DNA of 64,000 bases from Zygnema cylindricum (lineage: Eukaryota; Streptophyta; Zygnematophyceae; Zygnematales; Zygnemataceae): positions 62,001 to 126,000 of the forward strand of contig JBBHKE010001954.1 in the NCBI GenBank assembly GCA_037447655.1, read 5' to 3'. The position numbers and the translations under genes were made by a program. Of this stretch, positions 10,984 through 23,900 are shown in pieces; the first letter of the stretch is position 1, and the number at the start of each line of letters is the position of its first letter. The notes under the pieces were generated by a model, which was not told the origin of the DNA, ran no database searches, and saw only the letters and a list, made by a program, of their open reading frames with translations.

Positions 10984-11339
10984 CTCTACCGCCCTACCGA
11001 TATTGATAACACAACATTTTGGCGTGACGTCGAATTTGTCTGGCCGTTTATCATACCATTTTAACCACGTGAAATACAACAAATAATATTGTACCACGTG
11101 TCTCTTTTCATTACATCAAAATTGAAACATGATAAGGCCAATCAAAACTCAAAACACTCAACGGCTCAAGATATTACACATAAATAATCGACGATCAGTT
11201 ATCGTTGTCACCAGAGACGAATGCGACCAGATTGCTTTTTCCTTTTAGAAAAAGGGCAAAGCAAAAAGTGTTATTAACACTATTTTGCGATTTTTGGCGA
11301 GAAAAAGGAGAAACTGAATTTTGTTGACTCTAATAACGA

Positions 11340-11660
11340 TGGGCGGTGTACTTTACAGCAATGTAGACTGTACAGTGTACAGAGTACAATACAGTCTGCA
11401 GCGCAGAAAATTTCTCGATGGGGGCATGGACGGTTGCATAAAACAGGTGTGATTCAATCTGTTCCCTGTAGAAACTGCATTACAGTACACTGTACTTTCA
11501 GACTTTTGAGGACATCGCTGAAAGTTGACAGTTTGACAGCCGCTGGTGATGACTCGTTCCGATGGTGACGTTAATCGATAATTCGTTAGACATTACTGTA
11601 CTGTACAGTATGGAACAGTACGGCATCGTACAGTTTCGTACAATAAAGCTACAGAACAGT
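11340..11660. repeat. GTAC/TGTAC-rich palindromic region
   Basis: Many overlapping short palindromes built from GTACAGT and ACTGTAC (for example 11375-11392, 11483-11497, 11595-11625). It lies 300-600 bp upstream of the ELAPOR-like start codon. Its nature is unknown; it is similar in style to 43795-43850. Confidence 0.5.
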
Positions 11661-11971
11661 ACTTTAGTGTGCCAGGCGCCCAACAAGTTAAGAGAATGGC
11701 GATGTGTACGCTTGGTGTCACTGCTCTTTAGACATGGCAGTTCCCTTTACTCCGACTGATCCATGGCCTCTGTAAACTTATTTGTCTGAATTTATTAAAC
11801 AGACGAGATGTGGAAATAGAAGAGTCCATACCAGAAGCCTGTGATATCAGCAGCTATTTTCATAATAGCCTTTTTTATCAGTGAGAGGCATTAGGAATGT
11901 TTGTGAGAGTAGTTTCAGGTGCTTTGAACAGAAGAAAGCTTCCTCTGCTCCCTGTGGCTAAACATTCGACC

Positions 11972-14900
11972 ATGTCGGCATTTTCCGCTCTTCTCACAGT
12001 TTTAGGGTTTTTTGCAGTTTCCGTACAGACAGCGGCAGTAAAAGATCAGAATGCATGTTATCCGTCGGATTATGCTCGCAGCAGCCAGCCTTGCTCAGGT
12101 GGATCCTGGTCTTGTGTGTCTTAATGGAAAGAGAGAGAGATATTTTGAGGAGAGGGAGGGAAGGAAAAGGGAGAGGATAAAGAACCTCGGTCAGAGAATG
12201 AGAGTGGGGAAGGGAAACAGAAACGGGAGAGGGAAAAAAAAACTCAGGATAAAGGAGAATTAAGAGAGGTGAGATGGAAGAAGAGAGGGGGATAGGAGCA
12301 GGGAAGCAAGAAAATAGCGAGTGAGACAAGTGGAGAGTGGAACAGGTTGAGTAAGATAGAAGTCACAAGTATGTTAGTATTTTTTTGGATGGAAAGTTTG
12401 TTTTTGTATCTGCCATTATCACACACATCTGTTGGATCCTTATGAGCGTTTTTATCAAAGAGTAGCATTCAATTATCTATCTACACCGATGACTGTTATG
12501 TCATTTCAACAAGTTGAATTTGTTTATCTAGGAATCCTCATGCTGTATTTTCGCTCATGTTTTCTTGAAAGACTTAGCCTCGAGATTCTACAAGTGCATT
12601 TGATCCGATGCCATCCCATTGCTAAAATGCGATGTCTTTTTATGCAAAATGTAGGTGATACTCGAGAGGTTAAATACCTTCTCATGCGAAATTGTTCATC
12701 AAAATTCAATATTTCTTCAACGTATGAGGAGAGCTGTGGTAACCAGTCGATTCCCTGTCAACTTTCTCTGTTTTTTCCTCTGAAGCATTAACCTCCAAAG
12801 ACTGTTTGTTCAATTGCTGCTGAATGTTCTGGTTCTTTATTTTTCTTTTGTTACAAGTTCGATCCTTTCCGCATACTTGTTCCAATATGTTACGTCAAAT
12901 TTCAGCTGAATGCGAAGTTAACTTTTGTTCTGCTTGAATTTTCTGCATGTGCAGATTGCACACCTTTTGACTTTACATCCGACTATTTCTTTAACAAGGC
13001 AACAAATAGTTGCTCATTGACATATACACCAACCAGTAAGCACAAAGGCTGCTGAGTCCTTAGCTTCTCAACTTCAGGTTTCCCATGGGATTGGTATATG
13101 CATTGAAGGCTTTTACAAGCTATAGATCCGGGTTAGATATATTATGTCTGGACTGTTCTTTTCACTATCTCAAAATTCAAAAATTGTGTGTACAAGTGTC
13201 GTCAGTTCTTTGTATGATAAAGTTGCACTTCTAATCAGGAATGATTGACGCTCCATGAAGCTCATAACAAATGTCAATGCTGGTATTAATCAATTTTGTG
13301 GAAGTCTGTATGCAATTTGGTCCAGGAGTGGATTACACTGATGTTTAGTTTAAACGAGCCAATTGAAAGAGCTCCACTAACAAGAAAAGCAGGACATTTT
13401 GTATGGTGCTAGGAAGGATGGGATTTGAGATTGATTTGAGGTGGTTTGCAGACTGTTATGGGAAGCCATCAGCACCAATAGAGGTGGACAAAATATACTG
13501 TGGTAAATTTTCTAGGCCTCCTGGTCTCTTAACAGCACAGGTTGCCTAGTCGCAATTTGTTGACATCACACTATATTTTGTGGAAAATTGCATATTTTGT
13601 GCAAATCCCAGACTCGTTTTCACTTCCATTTCTTGCCAGAAGGTGTGCAACTTTTGTTTTTTGTGGTTTGGTAAGTCGGGTGGTTGTTGGGAATTTAGAT
13701 TTGGAGACCATGCCTTGCACATTGGACAACGTCATGTCCACATACACTCAGTGCGACAAAACAACTGCGAAAATTGGGGTAAGTGTGTGGAATCATTTTT
13801 GTGAAGTGTGGGAGCATACCTCTGATGCACCTTAAGCTAACGGATCTTGTGTTTGAAGCAAAATGTTTTGTGAAATCATGGAACATGATTTGAGAATTGT
13901 GTTTCACGCCCTTGGCACTTTGGGGGTACATTCCATAAGCAAAGTGTTCTAAATGCAACTATGTATACATATTCTTGAGGATGTTTATAGACGGTGAGAA
14001 TTGCAATCATCAAACATGAAGATGTAAATGAGAAAAAGTATTTCAGTAGCATTTCTAGTTCCTCTGTAGAAAATGAGCAATGTTATTTTCAGAGTATTGC
14101 CGGAAAATCCAAGACTAACATTTGGGACTTACAAAAAAAACGTCGTATAGACAGCGGAGGATATGAAAACTGTGTGGCTATCCCATTGCCTTGAATTCCA
14201 TTTTGTCTGAATTGTCTGTTGTGCATGCATTGGGCATGGGCATGGGCAAGGGCATGAATTGCATGTTTGAGGGTTTCAAGCTGTTGGGTTGTTGGACTTC
14301 CAGTTGGTTTATTATTTCGACGACAAATGTAATCCTTTGGCTCCCGGATCAGTGCATCTACCACCAGCCAGTTACATTGAATGCGGTGTGGCCTCATTTT
14401 TTGCCTCGCAGAAAACCATTTGTTGTCAAAAATTGGTCAACTTTAATTGTGGCAAGAAACATAGTTTTTTGTATGGTTTAAAAGGAAACGAAGAATGTAG
14501 CTAGTGTATAATTGACAATAGGAGCTTGAGGCTATATATGCGGGTAGGGAAATGGAAGGAAACACTTTGATGCTTGTCATTGTACATTATTTTGAGTTTA
14601 TACATATCCAAATTATCACCATCAGTCAATGTCACTTATCTGGTCTACCAGAATCAAATAATATGCCTGTGCTGCTTGTCATTTCAGGTCCTAAGTCACT
14701 CCAGCCAACTGCCATACTGAATTCAAGATATTAAATTGTGCCTAATCACCTCAATGTGGAAACATGTATTCCCAATTTGCTCCTTTTTTTTCACTTCAAT
14801 CTAACCTTGGGATGTTCAATCCTTTGTTCAAGGCAGGTAATCGAGGCACTGGCTTTCTGGATTCAATTTAAGCCAGCTGACCTCATATAGGGTTGTGTTT

Positions 14901-17900
14901 TTCCAGATATTCATTGCAAGGCTGGGACTTTTCTAAGTGGGACAAAATGCCAGACATGCTCCAATGGTAAGAAAGTTCATGCCCCCCTTGAAAATTAGTG
15001 TAATAATGTAAGTAAAGCACAGCTCTGCAAGGCATCAGGTATGGGCATTCCCTCAAATTTATTTGATGGATAGGATCGTTTGTAGGTGCGACACATCCTA
15101 AGTTTGTTTGGTGAAGGATTTTTATCTCTGTTTTTTATCTCTCTGACATAAGAAATTTGTGGAAGAGTGTTCATCAATTTCTCTGATGAGCCAGGAAAAG
15201 CATCAGAAGATCCAGGTTCCTTTTCTTTTCTTCACAATTTAACTTCTGTCTTGTTTGATTAAGTAAAGTCAAGGCGAGTCATTATTGTAAAAGAGCGTTT
15301 TCAATGAACGGTATTGAAAACTTGTCTATCATTAAATAGAATCCGGCTTTAGAACTGGTATGTTGTCTTTTGTCCTCCTACAAATATACAGCATCCTGTA
15401 GCTATCCATCTGCCTAATGGTTTTATGAACTAGTTTAGGATGATTGGAATACTGGAGTTTGGGCAAACAATTTGGATTGTACCAAAAGTTGTAGCTTGTC
15501 GTGCTGGTGTACACCAAATGTTCAGAGCACCCTAGATAGTGGGGTGAACGAAAAGCAGGTTGTAAAAAAAAGATAGTAGATCGATGGTGTGATATGTGTT
15601 TGTATTGTGACTAGTTGACCTCAGTTTGTGAAAAATAGTTAGAATTTATGATCTTCCAACTTTTTTTACTGTCTTTCAGAGTTGGTCCCTTACCACTTTA
15701 CTGCTCCCTTACTCTGCTTAAATCAGGGCATTTACATTGTTTCATGAATATTCAAACCATGACTTATTACGAGTAAAAAATGGTTGCAGTTTTTTAAACT
15801 TGCATGGAGTACTTGTATTTCAGATTAGCTATGTGGTTGAAATTGAGTTAGGGTAAACTTTTGTTGAGGCAAGAATGGGAGGTTCCCTAGTCTAATTGTT
15901 TCATGATAGTTGGTGTTTTGATGACCTGTGAACTTATTCATACGCATTGATAGATCATAGGTGGACAAGATAGTAAATTAGTTTGTTGACTATTTTTGAT
16001 GGGTCTATCCATTTCTAACGAAGCAGGCTTCAAGGTTTCAACATTAACCTTATTTAGGTGCTTCACGTTTTACCTCCATATTTTGCATTGTCTTTGTCCT
16101 ACCCGGTTCTGGATTGTTTTATGGGTTTAATTACGATTGTGTTAGCAGTTGGATTTGTTTTTTGACTTTACCTTATATGTGCAGGCACTTTCAGCATTGG
16201 CGGAGGCATTCGATTCCAAGGCTTTACTGAATTAGACAATTCAACTTTCAGGGTTAGCTCTCTCCAAATAAGTGATGTTGTTTTATGTACTTGAAATGAT
16301 TCTGGCTGAGATGATCCTCTGTGGGAATAAGATGTGTGCGTTCTATTTAGAAGAGTGTAAACAGGTGTTGACCAGGCCTGAGTCAGTATAGCATATTTGG
16401 AACAACCCTACTTGTGGAACCTTATGTAGACATCCAGTTTCTTTGACCGATCCCTGTCCTTTCTGTTTTAGTGCTTCAAGCCATATGCGTGGCACGATCC
16501 AAAGGGTAAACTTTATGAACAATGCTTAAACAATTGTTTTTGTTTATTTCAAGAAGGCAAAGACCCCATGTCCAAAGCAAACGATCTTTGGACGAGCATC
16601 TTGCTGTTTAGCTAGCGGTTGGCGATGAATGAAATTTATGGTTATGCGTCGTTGTGAGTACTTTGAGAATGAGGGCAGGGCTTAAATTTGTTGGACTAAA
16701 GTGCTGTTCAACATCTTTTAGAAAACGAGTTGAATGTAGTATGTGGTTTCCAAACCTTAATGGCCTTCGGTGTTTCTGAAACCAGTTTTCTGATTATGGG
16801 AATGATTTTGTGGTGGTCATAATTTCTGATGATTTGAAATCCCCTGTTTTCTTTTATGTTGCAGACTTCATGCAAGTATATTGGGCGCAATGGTACAACA
16901 GACTGTCAAAAGAGCAAGTAAATCTCCTTGACAATTCTTAGAGGAGCTTTTTTTTTGTTTTTTTGGGTTTAAGCTGAAGATTATTCCAAAGGCACTCACA
17001 ACGTTGGGGCAGGAAAATAGTTTTGTGAGGCAGAACGATGTTTGTACTGCTTTTGCTCTCATCTTGGCTTGTGAAAGCTAGTGGGATGTGTTTTTTTTTA
17101 TCATATTGTGTTCCAATTTGCTGCAAAGTATCCTTTTCAGTGGTTTGCCCTCGACTTCCTATGTGGGCTACGTCAGTCTTAAAGACCACTCAATTATGCT
17201 CAATTATGTTTCTTGGTTCAGTTTTCTTACTTTAAAACACCCACTTAGTAGGCAGAAAGGCATTCATAGACTTCAATCATTCCCTGTTTTTGGAGAAGCC
17301 TGATCTCTTCTGGTTATTTGGGTTTAATGTTAATAAGCAGTCAGGGTTTTCTTCCGGATTTCACTACTTCGTGAATCAGCCTTCAACCTTGATTCGTTTG
17401 CTGTCAGGAGCTGTCTTTCAATACATTTTTGTATTTTGAAGACATTCCTGTGCCTGCTTATTTGTTTGCTGTGTTGAACATGTTGTTTTTTATGTATTTC
17501 ATAAGAAAATGGGAAAATAAATGATTGATAAGAAGATTTTTTGCATAAATGGCTGAATTTGCAATGAACACCAGGTGGCGAGCTGAAGGATTATCGCTAA
17601 AAGTGGGCCCATTTGACGAGCCAAATGAAATGTACCAAGTAAGCTGTTTGATTTTCTCATTAATTGTTTCTTACATTTTTTGGAAGGGACCTCTTGAAGC
17701 GGAAGAATGATTGTCTTAGTTGCTTCTGTCTGAATGGAGTCTAGGCAGTCATTTACAAACCTGTCAATTCTTGTAATTTTGAACAAATGTTTTTTGGTAT
17801 TTTTAGTAATCGCTCAGGTATTTGTCTTGATCATTTGTGATGTAAAGCCTAAAATAAGCTAATGCCATAAACCACTTCAAAACTGAAAGGACCAATTGGG

Positions 17901-20900
17901 TTGTATTTTTGGGGATAGGATGAATGTGCAGAAAACGTAACTGCGGATTGCCATAATGGCCTTTCGGCAGCACTGATTATGAATGTTAGGCTCGTTCGCG
18001 ATGGGTGAGAGCTGTCCTCTTGAAATATTGCATTTTTGAAATTCCATTCAGATTGTCCAAGGATCTCAAACTCTTTTGCCATAGTAGGTTAACCATTTGA
18101 TATAGGTAGTATTGTCCACAGGAATTATGAATTATCTAAATTGTAAGGTGAATTTACTTATTCTGTTGAGTGGAAAATTTTGTGATTTTATCGATCATGA
18201 ATTTGACATATCAATAATTATTTGAATTTAACAACAATATTTATACGGAGATGTTGATCACTGACCATATAATGCTGTATCTGTACTTTTTGTACCTTTA
18301 TTAGAGGTACACCGGATTGAGCCAAACCAAAAATATGACTGCTAGCATATAACGCTGAAAACAAAGGGGTATAAAATGTACATAAATCTTTCCAACTGGA
18401 TGCATACATATCGATGCTGTTCATATGTACTTGAATGTTGGTCTTCTAAAGGTCCACCAAATCAGGTAGAACCAAAGATATGGCTGCCAGCATAAGTTAC
18501 TGGGAAAAATAGAATACTTAACGTACAAATTTACATAAATGTATCTGACAACCATAGCAACTAACAAAAAGTAAAAGGTGTCACTGATATGTCATTCATG
18601 CCAACGATCGACTCTCGGATCTGTGCTCTTCTTACAAAATTCTCCTCCATGCATGTGGTTGAAGATTTGTGAGTTCGTCGTTGATCAATCTCGATAATCA
18701 CGATATTTTTGTTGCTTAATTGCAATAAATACGATTTCAATTCATGGGGTTGGTGCATAAAAAAAATGCCAATCACCAAAAATCGTGAAATCTTCCCCGA
18801 TAAGCATCACTTAGGAAACCTGAGTTGAGTGGAGTGCACCACAGTCCTTTACTTGGCAAATTTAAAAAATATGACCCATACTCAGACGCGTTTGAGTATG
18901 TGCCAAGAACAGGAACTATTCTTCATTTTTTATGGGAAAGGGCAGGACGAACTGACTGTACGAAACCATTTCTAGCTTGGACAGTTGGATGAAACTTCCA
19001 TCCTATGCCATCAGCCGTTATGCTCTCAGAACTGAAGTCATTTCGGTCCTCTATTTACTCAGCAGCTGACATACATACAGCTTCGTCACAGCCCCCCTTC
19101 ACCTATTCGCTCTCGTTTTTAACTCCGTTTATGGCTACTTCTCCTTTAGGGCTTCCTTTCTGTTTGTATTTCAGGCAAACACTTAACACGCTTCCTTCAC
19201 CATTTTCGTACACATTTTGTTAGGATACACAGACACAGGTTTCAAATCTGTGCAAACATTAATCACAAATCTGACTTCCTGACTTCTTTCCCTTTAAATC
19301 GTTACTGGTGGATTATTTTTCTCTTTTTTTTTTTCTTTTTTATCTATAATCCTGCTACTGAAGTTCAGGAACAAATGGGGTTTTTTGTTTGTCGGATATA
19401 CTAGTCGAGTATTTTTTTTATGCGATTTTTCTTGTAACGATGTGGTAACTATGGAGTGCACCTAATCTTTGAGAATTATACCAACAGTAGTGCTAAATAG
19501 CAACCAATTTTTAATTAAGAAGTTGCTAATGCAATGCATCACAAAAGCGATAAACAGCATAGTCAAACAGTTTTCTGTCATTTGTTATGGTTGTGTCATT
19601 ATTTATAGGCACTCTTACCCCTCTTGATGCCGTGTATCCTTGTGTATGTTCTTACCTCGCATACTTGTCCAGCTGCTTCTATTTTAAGACAAGTTCCATT
19701 CAAGAAGCTGAATAGTCCTTTTACTTTCTTTTCTCTTGTTGTTAACAGGCATGTCCGATTCAACTACTCTGTGGATGCGGAAAAAAATTATGACGGGCTT
19801 TCATTTTATGTTGATGATGTCCTAACTATGACGTTGAAATCGTTTACGGTAATCTCACGGCTTTATTCTGTACTTGAATCTTGGATGAGTCCTCTGCATG
19901 AATGAACAATGAAGACCATTATTGTTGGTTTGCCAAGGTTAACCTTGTTAGCGAAGAAATTTTGTGTTTTTTTTTAAATTTAGCTTTGGAGGGTCTGTCA
20001 ATCAGCTTGTGAGGTTAAAGGGTGAGAGCTGGTTGCATGAAAGGTAATATGGTTTTTGCATAGTTATGAGAAATATGTTTGAGGTGTAATGGTGTTGTTC
20101 GAGAACGGGATTGATAGGGGGGGTTCTAAAATAAGCCAGGATCTTCTGCGTCAGCCAAAAGTCACGATAAGTCACAAGGTTAGGTGACCTCTTCTTTTCT
20201 TGTGTGTCTCCCGTGGTCATAGATTTCACTTGAGGACAAACAATACGATCTTGAAGTTGGATATCACAAGCTCTCATGGGTCTTTTCGAAAGATGAAAAG
20301 TGGACTCAAGGCAAAGATTCAGCAGCAATCACAGTATGACCTTTCCTTTCTTTTTCCACTTTTTTGTCTCTTATATTCAAATCGTGTTTTCATTTCTTTT
20401 CTAGGTCATCTGGATTCTATTCCTACCTGGCAGTATCATCTCACAATGGCTTTATGTTTCTATATTGAAGTGATCTCACAAATAAAATAATATTGCCATG
20501 AGTAATCAAATATTTGAACAGTTTCTTTTTTATGGGGATTTTTTGTTGAAGAAAGCAAGTTGAAATTGTCCTCGACCCCCCTATTTGACGTGGCTTCTAG
20601 TGTACTTGGATTCTGTACCTTGTTACGAAAGAAATGTTATTTTTTTCTGTGATGTCATGAATAAGTGAGTTAGGGAGATCTCTATTCTTTAACGAGTCCT
20701 TTTTTTGTTTTATGTGGGCTACAGTTGATTGAGGTGGATGGTACTGATTTTAACGATCAAGATTGTACCCAGTGTCTTCCGGGTTACTACAGGCAATTAT
20801 TTTTACTCCTGGATACTTGTTTCTAACCATTTCCAGTTGCATTTGTTTTATGGCCCGTTCAAGGAATATTTTTGTCACTGAGGTTAGTTCATCTTTATTC

Positions 20901-23900
20901 TGTTTCGGGTCTGTGCAGTGCCGGTGGAGCTTCCAGCTGTACACCATGTCCTGAAAACACATATACAGACAAGTGAGTTGTACTGTTTCCTTTGTCATCA
21001 TTCACCTGTGAACTTCCACTACAATCAGTCTGGCTGACGTTAGCAAGTTGATTATTAGTGAATAAGGCGGTAGGGAGGAGAGAGAAGAGATACAAGCAAG
21101 GGGTTATGTACTGTTTCTCTAAGGCGGCATGTCTGTGCCTCTTCACCACTGCTAGTGTTGGCTGGTTGAGTATCATGTCAGGACAAGATTGGAGGGATGG
21201 GAAATGGAGGTTTACAGACAAGTGAGTCATCAATGGTTTCTTATATGGAGACACGTCTGTCCACCTTTGCTACTGTTATTGCGAGGAATGGCAGCAAGTT
21301 GATTTCTGTGCCAGAACTAGATTGGAAAGTGGAAAAGGATGAGATGTGATAAGTGAGACATTATGTTTTTCCTTTCCGGTGGTGCATCTGTGCACCATCA
21401 CCACTGTTAATGTGGCTGATGTTAGTAGGTTAGTTTATTTACCATGGGATAGACTAATGTGGACCATATTGCCGGTGGGCTACTGTGTTGAGTCTCTCAG
21501 TCATTTGGAGCCCAGCAATAAGGGCGATTATTTGTTGTGTTGCATGTTGAGGATACAATACTGATATTCAACATAGGGACAAAAGAACCTTGATTTTTCA
21601 TATAAGGCTTTTGCAGAAACTAGGATATCGAAAACGCGATGCAGTTTATTGAAAAAAAAAATAGTAAAGCAGAGTTTACACATTAAAACGTACTTAAACG
21701 TAGAAGGTCTGTATATTTGTATGTGTTTATATTTATATGTATGTCTTTGTGTATGTATGCGTGTATATCTGTATATTTTTATGTATATGTGTCTATGTAT
21801 GTGAATGGTATAGTTGTGTACTTAACTGTTGAGCATGTTTCTGCATAATTGCAGGGCAGGGCAAGCCAAGTGCTTATCATGTGGTCCTGACTATAATGTG
21901 ACTACTACCCCCCGAACCAACTGTACAAAACTCCCGGGTAATTCAATGAAGTTCTTGTTCTCTCATTTTTGTTTTCGTTCATTCCTTTCTTATGATCTCT
22001 GTTTTATGTGGTCAGTCTTTTTTATCGACTTTCCACTTATCCAATTGTCCAAAAACTCCTTGTTCCAGCTTGTTGGATTCATTATTGCTTGAAGAATCAA
22101 CGCCCATTGCTATATATTCCTCGGGATGCAAAAAATTAGGTCCTTTCTCAAATGAGGCTCTAGTCAATCCCAACCTTGGTTAAATTTGACTCCCCCTACG
22201 TTGTCTTTCTCGTTTGACTGAGAGTCTTTGCTCACCAGAAAAACATCTTTGAATTTAGTGTATTGAAATGTGGCCAAACATCTCAAATGCCTTCTTTAAG
22301 TGTATAGTTGCGTAAAAATCTACGGCGGGGTTTCTACAAAAGTCAAAAGACAAGTTAACGCCCACTGCTTGGAAACAAGAAAAATTGTACGTTTGCTTTT
22401 TTGTTAGTTTCTGCAGATCTCCATAGTACAGAAATTGTACATACTGTCACTTTTTTGCCATGATCGATCCCTTTCCTAGATACTTCCTCAAAAAAATACT
22501 TGTACAAAATCTGAGTACTTAACGCCTTGCGGAGCAACGCCTTAGATTCTAATCATTTCATTGCACTTCTCATCATTTCATTGCAGCAAGTCTCTATGTT
22601 ATTAAAAAAACCCATGGAGTGTTGCATTTTTGGCCTTTCCTAAGTCCCCTATTAGTAAAATGATACCTTTTATATTGCGAGTTGGAGAGGCTTGAAGACG
22701 CGAGTATATATTTTTTAAAACTTCTATGTTGTTCTTCGTCGCTTCATTTTTTGCAGATTGCAATGTCGCAAAGGACTCCACAATATCATATGGCCCATGC
22801 ATGGCCGGGACACAACAAAAAACAAAAGTGAGTGTCTATGAGTTTGTCTGAATGCTTGATAATTTTAATCAATCGGCCGGTCCATCAGTTATCCATCCTT
22901 GATTTTTGTCAATGTCAACGGCATGTCATCCAATTGTCCAACTTCACTTTAATAGAATGTGGAAAGCTGTGATGTCCATGTGTTTGATTTTCATAATGCT
23001 GTCAGTTGACCGACAGGTTAGTTCATTGCCATTAATTCGTAGCATTTTTTTTATTTTTAAATTTCGGATAATGAAACCTTCAGGGGCTCTCAGGTGCTGG
23101 CTATCGTATTCTGACACTATTGGGTACCTTCACGATGTAAAACAAAGGCTTGCAGTACCATATTGAAGCATTTCCTAGTAACAATTCAAATTTTAGATGT
23201 AACATGAAAATTTATAGCATAACTTCTTTTCTTAGGGTGTGCCGGTTTTGGCAGACATATTCTTGGCTAGAACCCAGAATCTGTAAGCCTCTGAATTCGA
23301 AACAGTTGCCACAGGCCACCAATGTCTCATGTGGTGAGTCCCTTAGCCTTGCTCGACTCTTGTTTATTTATTTATCCACACTCTATTTCTTTTAAAGGTT
23401 TGAAATGCAAATTAGTGTGATTGTTTGTTTTTGGTGGTTAAAAATGACGTGTTTAGTATACAAACTTGGACTTGTTTTCAGTGATTTGTGAAGGTGTCAC
23501 CTAGGTCTGCTGAAATTTTAAATGATGTTGCTGTAAGAACTTAAATTAATGCTAATGGTGGTCATGTGGGCTTACAAGAATTTTAATTTTTGTGCTGTAA
23601 AAAATGAATTTAGGGTCGATGGGAACCATATAGATCTTAGTTCAGTGTTGATTTTGAAAGCGGCCACCTTCGTCCGTAAAAGTTTCAAGTACTATTTTCA
23701 GAGAAGTTTTATTAGTTTTGAAGATGACTGCATATGCCTCTAATAATTATAACCAGTGTAAGCGTATGAGTACTAATAACTACTGAATTTTTGAAGCAGC
23801 CATTATATGTATTTACGGATTTGAAATTGTATTTCCTTCAAAGAATATTAGTGTTTATTGCGTTTTGTCTGTACATAGTTAAATAATTTGGATTTGAATA

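Noticed and set aside
16865-16917. Alternative reading DFMQVYWAQWYNRL of this ELAPOR-like exon
   Set aside because: The next exon would hit an immediate stop. The TSCKYIGRNGTTDC frame joins correctly and resembles the family.
18590-18680. CGATCGACTCTCGGATCTGTG segment briefly resembling a 5.8S rRNA-like stretch
   Set aside because: The conserved 5.8S core is absent and the flanks are intronic AT-rich DNA.
23236-23254. Acceptor at CTTAG|GGTGTG for the ELAPOR-like exon
   Set aside because: In the required phase it leads to a stop. The acceptor at TTGGCAG|ACATATTC keeps frame (TYSWLEPRICKP).
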